From Bacteroidetes bacterium QH_1_64_81 (GTDB lineage: Bacteria > Bacteroidota > Rhodothermia > Rhodothermales > Salinibacteraceae), in contig PXSX01000115.1 of assembly GCA_003022655.1 (NCBI GenBank), forward strand, positions 1-11,486: 11,486 bases of DNA, in the 5' to 3' direction. The position numbers were made by a program, and so were the translations under genes. Below, piece after piece: positions 1 to 6,560 of this stretch. Each line of letters begins with the position of its first letter. The stretch's first letter is position 1. The notes below the pieces were generated by a model. The model made no database searches. It saw only the letters and a list, made by a program, of their open reading frames with translations, and was not told the DNA's origin.

Positions 1-1043
1 TGTGGGGACACGTGGACGCGCCCGAGGGCTTCGCGCACGGCGCTTCGGAGAAACGCGTAGATGCCGCTCCGGTCGTCAAACTTCACCTCCTCCTTCTGCG
101 GATGCACGTTTACGTCCACGCGCTGCGGCTTCATCGTCAGAAAGAGGGCAAAAAACGGAAACGCCCCGTCCGGCACCAGCTCGCCGTAGGCCTTCTTAAC
201 CGCGTGGCTCAGGTACCGATCGCTCACGGCCCGGCCGTTGACGAACAGAAACTGCTCGCCCCGGGTCTTGCGGTGAAATGACGGCGCCCCCACGAACCCG
301 CGCACCATAAGATCGCTCGACGAATCCTGAACCGGCACCAGCTCGTCCTCGTGCTCGCCGCCATAGAGACCGAGGATGCGAGCCCGGGTGGCCGCGTGCC
401 AGTCGTCGTCCGGAGCGGCAGGGAGGTCGTAGTGCTCGTGGCTGTCGTGTTCGAGGCGGACCGCGACCTCTGGATTGGCCAGGGCCAGCGACTGGACGGT
501 CTGCGTGAGGTGCTTGAGCTCCGTCGCCGGCGTCTTCAGAAAGTTGCGCCGGGCCGGGACGTTGTAAAAGAGGTTGCGGACGGCGACCGACGTGCCGTCG
601 GGGATCGCGCAGGGGCGCGTTTCAACCTGTTCGCCCCCCTCCACCCGAACCAGGGTGCCGGCCTCGTCCTCTACCCGCTTCGTCTTGAGGGTCACCTGCG
701 CCACGGCGGCGATGGACGCGAGTGCCTCCCCCCGAAAGCCGAGCGTCCGGATGCCCTGCAGGTCGTCCACCGAGCGGACCTTGCTCGTCGCGTGCCGTTC
801 GAAGCAGCGCTCGGCATCGGCCGGCCCCATGCCACAGCCGTCGTCGAGGACCTGCACGAGGGTGGTGCCGGCGTCTTTCAGGAGTACCTCCAGGGACGAG
901 GCCCCGGCGTCGAGCGCGTTCTCCATCAACTCCTTCGCCACCGACGCGGGCCGTTGCACCACCTCCCCCGCCGCAATCTGGTTAGCGAGGCGATCGGACA
1001 TGACCTCAATGAGGCCCTCGGTCGCGGTGGACTCGTCGGCCAC
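1..1043 (-). CDS. mutL: DNA mismatch repair protein MutL, N-terminal part (3' end outside window)
   Basis: This is the ATPase half of MutL, the GHKL-family protein that links MutS mismatch recognition to downstream excision. The reading frame is open to the left window edge, so the C-terminal dimerisation/endonuclease domain cannot be seen. Counting from GTG at 1043, the ATPase motifs are KELMENALDAGA (38-49), DDGCGM (67-72), RHATSK (83-88) and TLGFRGEAL (100-108). The end of the N-terminal domain carries VNVHPQKEEVKF, where the Lys is the usual nucleotide contact. An ATG at 1001 would begin at MSDRLANQIAAGEVV. Typical MutL proteins have an extra I-x-V-L segment before that motif, and the frame encodes GLIEV just upstream, so GTG 1043 is preferred. 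No Shine-Dalgarno motif is visible. The in-frame stop upstream is the stop of the 66-residue gene 21 bases away, which suggests cotranscription. Confidence 0.95.
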   Translation of the reverse strand, partial: MADESTATEGLIEVMSDRLANQIAAGEVVQRPASVAKELMENALDAGASSLEVLLKDAGTTLVQVLDDGCGMGPADAERCFERHATSKVRSVDDLQGIRTLGFRGEALASIAAVAQVTLKTKRVEDEAGTLVRVEGGEQVETRPCAIPDGTSVAVRNLFYNVPARRNFLKTPATELKHLTQTVQSLALANPEVAVRLEHDSHEHYDLPAAPDDDWHAATRARILGLYGGEHEDELVPVQDSSSDLMVRGFVGAPSFHRKTRGEQFLFVNGRAVSDRYLSHAVKKAYGELVPDGAFPFFALFLTMKPQRVDVNVHPQKEEVKFDDRSGIYAFLRSAVREALGRVHVSP

Positions 1044-1064
1044 GGCAAGAACGGAATGATGCGC

Positions 1065-1265
1065 TTACAGCGAGTAGTAGAGGAGCAGCGTGAGGAACAA
1101 CAGCGCAAGGAAGAAGAGGAGACTCAGCGGGCCATTCTGCGCCTGGCGGGCGCGTCGAGACTTCATTCGGCGCTTGATATCTCGGTCCTCATCCCCCTCC
1201 GGGTCGTAGTGCCGAGGCTCGTAATCAAACGTTCGGGGCCCGCGTCCTGCGCTGAAAAGACCCAT
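1065..1265 (-). CDS. Small membrane protein upstream of mutL (hypothetical)
   Basis: This 66-residue protein has a hydrophilic, charged N-terminal half (FDYEPRHYDPEGDEDRDIKRR, roughly residues 13-33) and one strongly hydrophobic C-terminal segment (about 47-66) ending at the C-terminus. It therefore resembles a tail-anchored protein. The stop lies 21 bases before the chosen mutL start, so the two are probably one transcript. From memory, many Bacteroidota have a short protein with an F-x-Y-x-P-R-x-Y-D-P motif beside mutL, sometimes annotated by neighbourhood as a riboflavin synthase subunit. This looks like the same family, but the match is recalled and not computed. No function is known to me. 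The ATG at 1265 is the only good start and has no clear ribosome binding site. Confidence 0.7.
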   Translation of the reverse strand: MGLFSAGRGPRTFDYEPRHYDPEGDEDRDIKRRMKSRRARQAQNGPLSLLFFLALLFLTLLLYYSL

Positions 1266-1294
1266 ATCTGAGTCGGCGTGCTGTCGAGGATCTA

Positions 1295-1321
1295 CACGTC
1301 GGAATTAACTCTCACGTCGGA
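1295..1321. promoter_or_regulatory. 9-bp direct repeat upstream of the small gene/mutL
   Basis: The 9-mer CACGTCGGA occurs at 1295-1303 and again at 1313-1321, spaced 18 bases start to start. It sits 30-56 bases upstream of the ATG at 1265, where a regulator site for the small gene/mutL transcript could lie. The repeat is seen directly; the regulatory role is speculative. Confidence 0.25.
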
Positions 1322-1414
1322 GCCGTCGTTCCTGTCGGTACGACGAAGCGTCCGTTCGACCTTCGACAGCGGATTGGGCCAGCTGGGCTGAAAATTCCGG
1401 CGTCCCTGAACGCG

Positions 1415-1477
1415 CGTATTGCGTATTTCGTGTCCTTTCTTTCGAGAACCTATACGCACTACGCAATATGCAATACG
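1415..1477. repeat. Imperfect inverted repeat of the CGTATTGCGTATT type
   Basis: The left arm at 1415-1431 (CGTATTGCGTATTTCGT) and the reverse complement of the right arm at 1461-1477 agree at 15 of 17 positions. A spacer of about 29 bases separates them. Each arm contains a short internal repetition (CGTATT / GCGTATT), and the arms are AT-richer than their surroundings. The element lies in the 252-base gap between cdsA and the small gene. No T-run follows either arm, so it does not look like an intrinsic terminator. It resembles the dispersed REP/MITE-like palindromes of intergenic regions. A small minus-strand frame through it (1292-1492) shows no protein-like character. Confidence 0.6.
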
Positions 1478-1517
1478 AACTGTCCAACACATCTGCCCAG
1501 GTCCTACCTACCCGTCC

Positions 1518-2387
1518 CTAAAACAGCCCGGCCACTTGATGGAGGTACAGCACAATGAGCGGCGCCGCCACCGCCATGGCGTCGAAGCGGTCGAGCATTC
1601 CACCGTGGCCCGGCAGCAACTGACTGGAATCGTCCACATTGGTGGAGCGCTTGAGCGTGCTCTCCAGAAGGTCCCCCAACTGACTGATGCCCCCCCCGAT
1701 GACGATGAGCGCGGCGACGTGCGGCCACGCCAGCAGGTCGACCAGCGTAAGCTTGAGCGCGAGCCCAATGACGAGCGCCGCGCCGAGCCCTCCGAGCGTT
1801 CCCTCCCACGTCTTGTTCGGGGAAATGGTGGGCGCAAGGGGACGGCGCCCGATCGTTCGCCCCACGTAGTAGGCCGCGACGTCGGTGGCCCACACGACCA
1901 AGAGAGCAAACAGCACCAGCCGGAACGCAACGTCGTCAGTCACCGCCGCGCTTCGCACCTCCCGCAGCCACACGAGACTTCCGAGTAGGGCCGTCGGGTA
2001 CACGATCCCCGCGATGGTCACCGTGAAGCTCACCAGAAAGTCCTCCTGCGGAAGCAGTAGGGGCGCGCTTACCACAAAGAGCAACAGCATCATCGCCCCG
2101 AGAGGCCAGAGCGTCGGGCGGAGCACGGTGGCCACGACTAGGCCCCCCAGCACAAATCCGCCGGTCCGGTGGGGCTGCGCCCCCGCCTGGCGGGCCATCT
2201 GGTAGAGCTCGCGCTGGCCCAGCACCCCGATGAGCGCCACAAACGCCGCAAACGCCCATCCGCCCAGATACGCCAACACCAGAACAACCGGGGCCGTCAG
2301 CAGGGCCGTGACGACCCGGCGGAGATTGTCACTCACGGGTTCGAGATGTGCTTCTTCCAACCACCGTACCGACGCCGCCGGCGTCAC
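1518..2387 (-). CDS. cdsA: Phosphatidate cytidylyltransferase (CDP-diacylglycerol synthase)
   Basis: CdsA makes CDP-diacylglycerol from CTP and phosphatidic acid in the inner membrane, the branch point for phospholipid head groups. The 289-residue protein has several hydrophobic segments (for example about 24-58, 78-112, 122-141, 155-176, 200-232). It carries SPNKTWEG (189-196), a conserved Asp in WATDVAAYYVG (166-176), and the CDS signature from S243 to D269 ending in PGHGGMLDRFD. One signature position deviates: the Lys of the usual K-D pair is Asp252 (VDDSS in place of V-K-D-S-x). The start is GTG at 2387, whose last bases overlap the stop of the DUF2007 gene as GTGA. A GAGGA-like stretch lies about ten bases upstream. 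Another GTG at 2336 is possible. The length matches the family. Confidence 0.94.
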   Translation of the reverse strand: MTPAASVRWLEEAHLEPVSDNLRRVVTALLTAPVVLVLAYLGGWAFAAFVALIGVLGQRELYQMARQAGAQPHRTGGFVLGGLVVATVLRPTLWPLGAMMLLLFVVSAPLLLPQEDFLVSFTVTIAGIVYPTALLGSLVWLREVRSAAVTDDVAFRLVLFALLVVWATDVAAYYVGRTIGRRPLAPTISPNKTWEGTLGGLGAALVIGLALKLTLVDLLAWPHVAALIVIGGGISQLGDLLESTLKRSTNVDDSSQLLPGHGGMLDRFDAMAVAAPLIVLYLHQVAGLF

Positions 2388-2755
2388 GCGGATTCATCCT
2401 CACTCCCCTCCTCGTCCGGCGGCCCAAGGTCCATGTGCTCGTGGCCGGAATCGAGCTTCGAATCCTCCTCCGGCGTGTTCGCGGACGGGGCGTCCGGATC
2501 GGCCCCGAGGGCCGCCTCCTCCAATTCCTCATCGGTAAGCTGCTCCTCCAACAGCGCGACCGCCTGGTCGGCTTGCTCAGGGGGCACCATCACGTGCACC
2601 GACGCGAGGTCGCCCACGGTCAGGTTGAACGCGTGGTCGCGCTGCGTAAGCACGACGGCCGGAATGCCGCTGTCGTCGAGCCGATCCCGCACAAGGTCGG
2701 CCTCATAGTCGGTGCTGGTCCGAAAGACGCTTACCCAATCCTCGTGTTTGCTCAT
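2384..2755 (-). CDS. DUF2007-domain protein with acidic tail
   Basis: This is a 123-residue soluble protein. Residues 6-75 fit the DUF2007 (putative signal-transducing protein) pattern: a beta strand WVSVFRTSTDYEADLVRDRLDDSGIP, then VVLTQRDHAF, then VHVMVPPEQADQAVALLEE. The last 45 or so residues are a low-complexity acidic tail (EELEEAALGADPD to DEEGSEDESA) typical of halophile proteins. It lies between the CPBP protease gene (53-base gap) and cdsA (4-base overlap), so it is almost certainly cotranscribed with both. From memory, the CPBP - DUF2007 - CdsA order recurs in Bacteroidota. The domain's biochemical role is not established. The ATG at 2755 is preferred; no clear ribosome binding site is seen. 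Confidence 0.88.
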   Translation of the reverse strand: MSKHEDWVSVFRTSTDYEADLVRDRLDDSGIPAVVLTQRDHAFNLTVGDLASVHVMVPPEQADQAVALLEEQLTDEELEEAALGADPDAPSANTPEEDSKLDSGHEHMDLGPPDEEGSEDESA

Positions 2756-2771
2756 GGGATGAGGGATCAGT

Positions 2772-2791
2772 CATGGATTAGCATGGATTAG
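2772..2791. repeat. Tandem duplication of a 10-mer in the CPBP-DUF2007 gap
   Basis: The 10-mer CATGGATTAG is repeated head to tail at 2772-2781 and 2782-2791, in the short gap between the CPBP stop and the DUF2007 start. It is probably a simple slippage duplication, with no function suggested. Confidence 0.6.
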
Positions 2792-2808
2792 AAGAACGGC
2801 GCCCCTGG

Positions 2809-3798
2809 TCACTCGTCCCGGACGTGAGGGGCGAGCGTGTGCATAACATAGAGGACGCCGCCGACAATGACGAACCCCAGTAGGACGGCGTACCAGGGCA
2901 TAGAGGCCTGTTCGATCGCCTCCAGGTCGTAGCGGGGGCTCGTCTCGACGTACCGGGCGGCCAACACGGCGAATCCGTTGTGGGCGACGTGGACAGCCAT
3001 GGCCGGGAGGAGGCTGCCGGTTCGCCACGCCAGATAGGCCATGTACAGGCCCAGCATGATCAGCGGGAGGAGCTGGGAGGGCCGGAGGTGATAAAGTCCA
3101 AACAGCCCCCCGGCCAGAATGATGCCCCCGGCCGGCCCGGCGGCCCGTTCGAATTGACGCTGCGCGTACCCCCGAAACAGGAGTTCCTCGCAGACGCCCG
3201 GCACCAGGGCCAGCATCACCACGTTGAACACGAGTCCCAGGTCGCTCTCAAGAACGCGCCGGATGAGTTCGAGCTGGGACTGCTCGACCAGCCGCGCCGA
3301 TTCAGGGAGCGGAAGCTCTCGGTTGAGCTCTGCAAGCCACTGCGTCACCGGCTGCAGGCCGACCACCCCGACCAACGCTAGCAGCAGGAGCCGCCCGTCC
3401 ACGCTCCGGAGACGCAGATAGCCAACCCACTCGGAGGAATGGAGCCGGGCCGCCAGCAGGGCGGGAATTGCTAGCCCTATAACCTGTCCAATGCTGTTGC
3501 TGAGGATGAGCTCCCGCGTGTAGCTCGCAAGCAGTTGCTCCTGACTGTTGAGCGTCTCCATCGACAGTCCTCCCTCCGCCATCGCAATCTGGAGGACCAG
3601 AATGATCGGCGTCAGGATGAACTGGAAGAGGATGAAGGCCGCCCCAAGGCCCAGGAGCCCCGTCACGAAGCTGAGGGTCGTCCGGTCGACCGACGATCGT
3701 TCGAGGGGCCCGTTCAGCGGAAGACGGCCCGGGCGGCTCCAGGGGTCCAGGAGGGTCGGTCCCGACGGCTGTCGGGACGCGGAGGGAGTTGAGGCCAC
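2809..3798 (-). CDS. CPBP-family intramembrane metalloprotease
   Basis: This is a membrane-embedded protease homologue of the CPBP (Rce1/Abi-like) family. From GTG at 3798 the protein has 329 residues. Motif 1 is EELLFRG (E204, E205, R209), motif 2 is FGLYH (H237) and motif 3 is HVAHN (H270 to N274), so all proposed catalytic/metal residues are present. Hydrophobic segments flank the motifs, with the first at about 42-72 and the last near the C-terminus (about 301-320). The frame stays open up to an ATG at 3978, but that start would translate antisense through the tRNA and its upstream region, so it is rejected. GTG 3798 is the first plausible start after the tRNA promoter region, but lacks a ribosome binding site, so the exact N-terminus is uncertain. 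This is the first gene of the CPBP - DUF2007 - cdsA operon. The substrate is unknown. Confidence 0.88.
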   Translation of the reverse strand: MASTPSASRQPSGPTLLDPWSRPGRLPLNGPLERSSVDRTTLSFVTGLLGLGAAFILFQFILTPIILVLQIAMAEGGLSMETLNSQEQLLASYTRELILSNSIGQVIGLAIPALLAARLHSSEWVGYLRLRSVDGRLLLLALVGVVGLQPVTQWLAELNRELPLPESARLVEQSQLELIRRVLESDLGLVFNVVMLALVPGVCEELLFRGYAQRQFERAAGPAGGIILAGGLFGLYHLRPSQLLPLIMLGLYMAYLAWRTGSLLPAMAVHVAHNGFAVLAARYVETSPRYDLEAIEQASMPWYAVLLGFVIVGGVLYVMHTLAPHVRDE

Positions 3799-3950
3799 GA
3801 GAGGGGAAGCGCCGAGGCGAGAGTCGGAAGCGCCGGATTGAAAGTACAGAGCCCCCGCCTGTTTACCTCTTCGCGGATTCTTTGCAGGAACATTTTGGGG
3901 CCTGCGTCGAACATACGGTCCCTGCAGGAAGGCACAGGGGGTCACTTCTT

Positions 3951-4024
3951 GCGCTCGTAGCTCAGTCGGACAGAGCATCGGTTTCCGGTACCGAAGGCCG
4001 GGGGTTCGAATCCTCCCGAGCGTA
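3951..4024 (+). tRNA. tRNA-Arg (anticodon CCG)
   Basis: The full cloverleaf can be drawn. The acceptor arm GCGCTCG pairs with CGAGCGT, closing with a G1-U72 wobble. The D-stem is GCTC/GAGC, the anticodon stem TCGGT/ACCGA with loop TTCCGGT, and the T-stem GGGGG/CCTCC with TTCGAAT. The anticodon CCG reads CGG arginine codons. The arginine identity elements A20 and C35 are present. The discriminator base is A, and no CCA is encoded, so it must be added after transcription. It is the only confidently assigned gene on the plus strand. It is transcribed away from the CPBP operon and towards the methyltransferase gene. Confidence 0.95.
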
Positions 4025-4033
4025 CAGTTCGAC

Positions 4034-4067
4034 GCCCGCTTTAGCTTGTCGCTGAGGCGGGCTTTTT
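4034..4067 (+). terminator. Intrinsic terminator after tRNA-Arg
   Basis: The stem GCCCGC (4034-4039) pairs perfectly with GCGGGC (4057-4062), with AGC/GCT pairing possible inside the loop, and five T residues follow at 4063-4067. It ends ten bases after the mature tRNA. The methyltransferase stop begins immediately after the T-run. Read on the minus strand the hairpin has no T-run, so it should act only for the tRNA transcript. Confidence 0.85.
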
Positions 4068-5021
4068 CTACGTCCGTGGCCGATGAGAGTGGTTTTCGGG
4101 GCTGCGCGCGAGCACGTCCAGCTGATGCGCGATGTACACCAGCTCGCCCCCCTCGATCTGGCGGCGGCGCGTAGCGATCCAGTCTTCGAAGGCGGCCGGG
4201 TCCAGCTCGGGGTGGCCGGTGAGCTCCGTCTCGATGAAGTGCAGGATGTGGTGCAGGAAATAGGCCTCGTCGCCGGGATAACCCCCATCCCGCGGAAAGA
4301 CGACCCAGTCCGCGGCGCCCGCCTCCAGGAGGGTAGCGTCGGCGTCGCGAAGGTGGGTGAGGAGACGACGTCCGCAGTGTGCGCCGGAACGGCGGGGGTC
4401 CAGTTCCGGAGCGCCGCTCATGCTTTCGTGGTAGAGGCGCTCCACCCGCGCGTCCAGGTCGGCGTCGACTGGAGGCTCAAATACCGTCACCCCGTCGAAG
4501 TGGATGGGCAGGTACCACAGGCCGCCCGGCCCGACCAGCGGATCGAGCGCCCGGAGCGCGTCCGGGATCGACAGAAGGTCGAAGACCGCCTGCGCAACGA
4601 GGGCGTCGAACGGGGGCCCGTCGTGGCCCGCCGCCACGTCGAAGAGATCGGCCGTCACGAACTGGATGGACACTTCGACCGGGCCGCTCGTCCAGACCTG
4701 GGGCTGGCGTCCAGAGACAGCGTAGCCCCGGTCCTGAGCCCAGGCGCTGAGCGCCGCCCGCGCCGCCTCGACGTTTGCGGGCTCGATGTCGACAAAGGTG
4801 ACATCGAGGGCCTCCACGGACCGGGGTTCGAGAGCCTCGACCATCCGCTCGACGGTGGCACCGACGCCTCCGCCCAGTTCCAAGACGCGAACCGGCGACG
4901 CGTCGGATTCGGCGAGGCGCTCGATAAATTCAGACCACACCTGCCGGTTTAGGGCCCGGGCGTCGACGGTCTTTTTGGCTTCGAGGTAGCGGGGGTAGCT
5001 GTACGTCGTCGGTTCGGTCAC
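4068..5021 (-). CDS. Class I SAM-dependent methyltransferase
   Basis: This 317-residue protein has a Rossmann-type SAM-binding site. Motif I is VLELGGGVGAT (46-56), followed by an acidic strand end in VTFVDIEPAN (74-83) and FVTADLFDV, a typical post-II/motif IV segment. It has no transmembrane segment. The substrate cannot be read from sequence. The C-terminal third (HHILHFIETELTGHPELD and beyond) is helical and probably substrate-specific. The GTG start at 5021 overlaps the TGA stop of the glycosyltransferase as GTGA, indicating translational coupling. It is the last gene of the five-gene cluster. The context suggests methylation of the glycosylated or pterin-like product made by the upstream enzymes, or possibly of the sugar. 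Confidence 0.85.
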   Translation of the reverse strand: MTEPTTYSYPRYLEAKKTVDARALNRQVWSEFIERLAESDASPVRVLELGGGVGATVERMVEALEPRSVEALDVTFVDIEPANVEAARAALSAWAQDRGYAVSGRQPQVWTSGPVEVSIQFVTADLFDVAAGHDGPPFDALVAQAVFDLLSIPDALRALDPLVGPGGLWYLPIHFDGVTVFEPPVDADLDARVERLYHESMSGAPELDPRRSGAHCGRRLLTHLRDADATLLEAGAADWVVFPRDGGYPGDEAYFLHHILHFIETELTGHPELDPAAFEDWIATRRRQIEGGELVYIAHQLDVLARSPENHSHRPRT

Positions 5022-6118
5022 GGAGCGTCGGAGTGTTGCGGCGAGGAATGGGTTGCAATGCGGCCGAGGAACGAGGCGATCCGGCGACAGGTCTCGGTCC
5101 AGGTGGGGGCCGATTGGTACCGCGCGACCGCGGCGCGCCCCATTTCAGCGAGATGCTCGCGGTCGCCGGCCCAGGTGCGGATCACAGTTGCAATGTCGGC
5201 GGGCGTCTCGACGAAGGATCCGGTGTCCCCGTCGTCGACCACGCTTCGGACGCCCCCGTTGGGACTCGCGAGTACCGGAAGGCCCCGGCCCATCGCTTCC
5301 ACGTAGACGATGCCGTATCCCTCGTGGGTCGAGGGCACCGCTAGCACGTGCGAGGCGTCGAGCAGCCGCTTCAGGTCGCCGTCGGGCAGCTGCCCGTGGA
5401 GGGTCACCCGGGCGGGGTCCTCGATTTTCCGCAGGGAGTGGCGCACGGTGGCCGCGTACGCGTCGTTAGCCGACATATCGCCGACGACATCCAAAGTCCA
5501 GCGGGCCGGCTGCACCTGCAGAAGCCCCTCGATGAGCATGTGAAGGCGCTTTCGCGGGATGAGGTTGCCGACGAACAGCACCCGGAGGTGCCCGTCCGCG
5601 ACGGCCCGCTCGGTGACGCGGTCGGGAGAGACCGGCGTGCCGAAGCGGCGCCCGCTCGGCGGGGCCACGACGTGGGGGCGCGGCCCTGCAAGGGCCTCCA
5701 CGGAGCGCTTCGTGAATCGGCTGTTGTAGATGCGAGCATCCGTGGCCCGCAGGTAGAGCCGTTCCAGCACGCGGGAGGTCGCCGTCGAAAGGGTCGACCG
5801 CCGCTCGTCCGCGCGCAGGTGGTGGATGATCGCGACGATGGGGGCGTCGAGGTGCCTCCGCAGCCAGTAGTTGCCCAGGGCGAGGGACGCATGGTTGAGC
5901 TCGTCCTGGAGGAGGATGTCGAGATCGGCCGAGCGCAGCCGGTCCCAGAACGAGCGGTCTGCGTTGTCAACCACCCGCAACGGATAGGGGCGCTCCGGCT
6001 GGGCGAAGATGATGACCTCGTCGCCCCGGCCTTCGAGGTGCTCCACGAGCTTGCGGTCGTAGAGGTACCCGCCCGACACCCGGTCCAGGTCCCCGTAAAT
6101 GACAAGGCCGATGCGCAT
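5018..6118 (-). CDS. Family 4-like (GT-B) glycosyltransferase
   Basis: A retaining GT-B glycosyltransferase of 366 residues. The N-terminal acceptor domain starts MRIGLVIYGD and has the SGGYLYDRKLVEHL loop-helix (15-28). The C-terminal nucleotide-sugar domain begins at LFVGNLIPRKRLHMLIEGL (181-199, with R189/K190 as likely phosphate contacts). It has the E-x7-E motif at E266 and E274 (EGYGIVYVEAM) followed by GLPVLAS. These are hallmarks of the GT4 family. Sugar and acceptor are not deducible. It sits between the pterin-synthase homologue (35-base gap) and the methyltransferase (4-base overlap). By analogy with the cyanobacterial GT4 enzyme that glucosylates tetrahydrobiopterin, a pterin-type acceptor is a reasonable guess, but only a guess. 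Confidence 0.9.
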   Translation of the reverse strand: MRIGLVIYGDLDRVSGGYLYDRKLVEHLEGRGDEVIIFAQPERPYPLRVVDNADRSFWDRLRSADLDILLQDELNHASLALGNYWLRRHLDAPIVAIIHHLRADERRSTLSTATSRVLERLYLRATDARIYNSRFTKRSVEALAGPRPHVVAPPSGRRFGTPVSPDRVTERAVADGHLRVLFVGNLIPRKRLHMLIEGLLQVQPARWTLDVVGDMSANDAYAATVRHSLRKIEDPARVTLHGQLPDGDLKRLLDASHVLAVPSTHEGYGIVYVEAMGRGLPVLASPNGGVRSVVDDGDTGSFVETPADIATVIRTWAGDREHLAEMGRAAVARYQSAPTWTETCRRIASFLGRIATHSSPQHSDAP

Positions 6119-6153
6119 TGAACACCCACAGCAAATGGTCGCAGAGAACGGAT

Positions 6154-6522
6154 CTACGCGCTGTAGGAGGCCCAGGCGTCTTCGTCCTCCCAGATTTTCA
6201 CGGTGGTGTCCAGCCCATCTGTGTCGAGCCGCTCCTGGAGAGACGTGCAGAAGATCCGCGAGAAGTGCTCGATGCTCGGATTTAGGCCCTCAAACTCCGG
6301 GAGGTCGTTGAGCGTCGCGTCGCGGTACCGGTCCACGAGCGCCCCGAGGGCATCCTCGATCTCGACGATGTCGACGAGGTAGCCGTTTTCGTTGAGGGAC
6401 TCTCCCTCCAGCAGCACCTCCACCTCGAAGTGGTGGGAATGCCATTCATTTTCGGGGCCACAGTTTGGGACGGTGAGGTAGTGCTGCGCCACAAAATCCC
6501 GGCGAACCATAAGCTGATACAT
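6154..6522 (-). CDS. 6-pyruvoyltetrahydropterin synthase / QueD-family protein, non-canonical
   Basis: A 122-residue tunnelling-fold protein of the PTPS/QueD superfamily. Three zinc-ligand histidines are visible: H14 in FVAQHYL, and H28 and H30 in EWHSHHF. Cys21 in CGPENE could be the catalytic Cys, and Glu112 near the C-terminus (KIWEDEDAWASY) is the likely pterin anchor. Two features differ from true QueD or PTPS. The usual H-G-H is H-S-H, and the Asp-His of the catalytic triad appears as Asp68-Ala69 (YRDATLND where D-H-x-x-L-N-D is expected). The segment GYLVDIVEIEDAL replaces the common MVMDF strand. It belongs to a divergent subfamily, so queuosine or biopterin synthesis should not be assumed. 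It lies 41 bases after the start-proximal dehydrogenase and 35 bases before the glycosyltransferase, within one operon. Confidence 0.85.
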   Translation of the reverse strand: MYQLMVRRDFVAQHYLTVPNCGPENEWHSHHFEVEVLLEGESLNENGYLVDIVEIEDALGALVDRYRDATLNDLPEFEGLNPSIEHFSRIFCTSLQERLDTDGLDTTVKIWEDEDAWASYSA

Positions 6523-6560
6523 TCTGCTCTCGCTGCGAGTTGTGTAGAAGAACGGTCAAA

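Noticed and set aside
351..1271. 306-residue plus-strand frame opposite mutL and the small gene
   Set aside because: The minus strand encodes all MutL ATPase motifs in order; the plus frame is a high-GC antisense shadow with no recognisable domain.
1433..1460. Intrinsic terminator formed by the large inverted repeat
   Set aside because: No T-run follows the stem on either strand and the loop is long.
3799..3978. N-terminal extension of the CPBP protease to ATG 3978
   Set aside because: It would read antisense through the first bases of tRNA-Arg and its upstream region, and the extension has no membrane or signal character.
4083..4952. 289-residue plus-strand frame opposite the methyltransferase
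   Set aside because: The minus frame has SAM motif I and family-like composition; this frame has neither.
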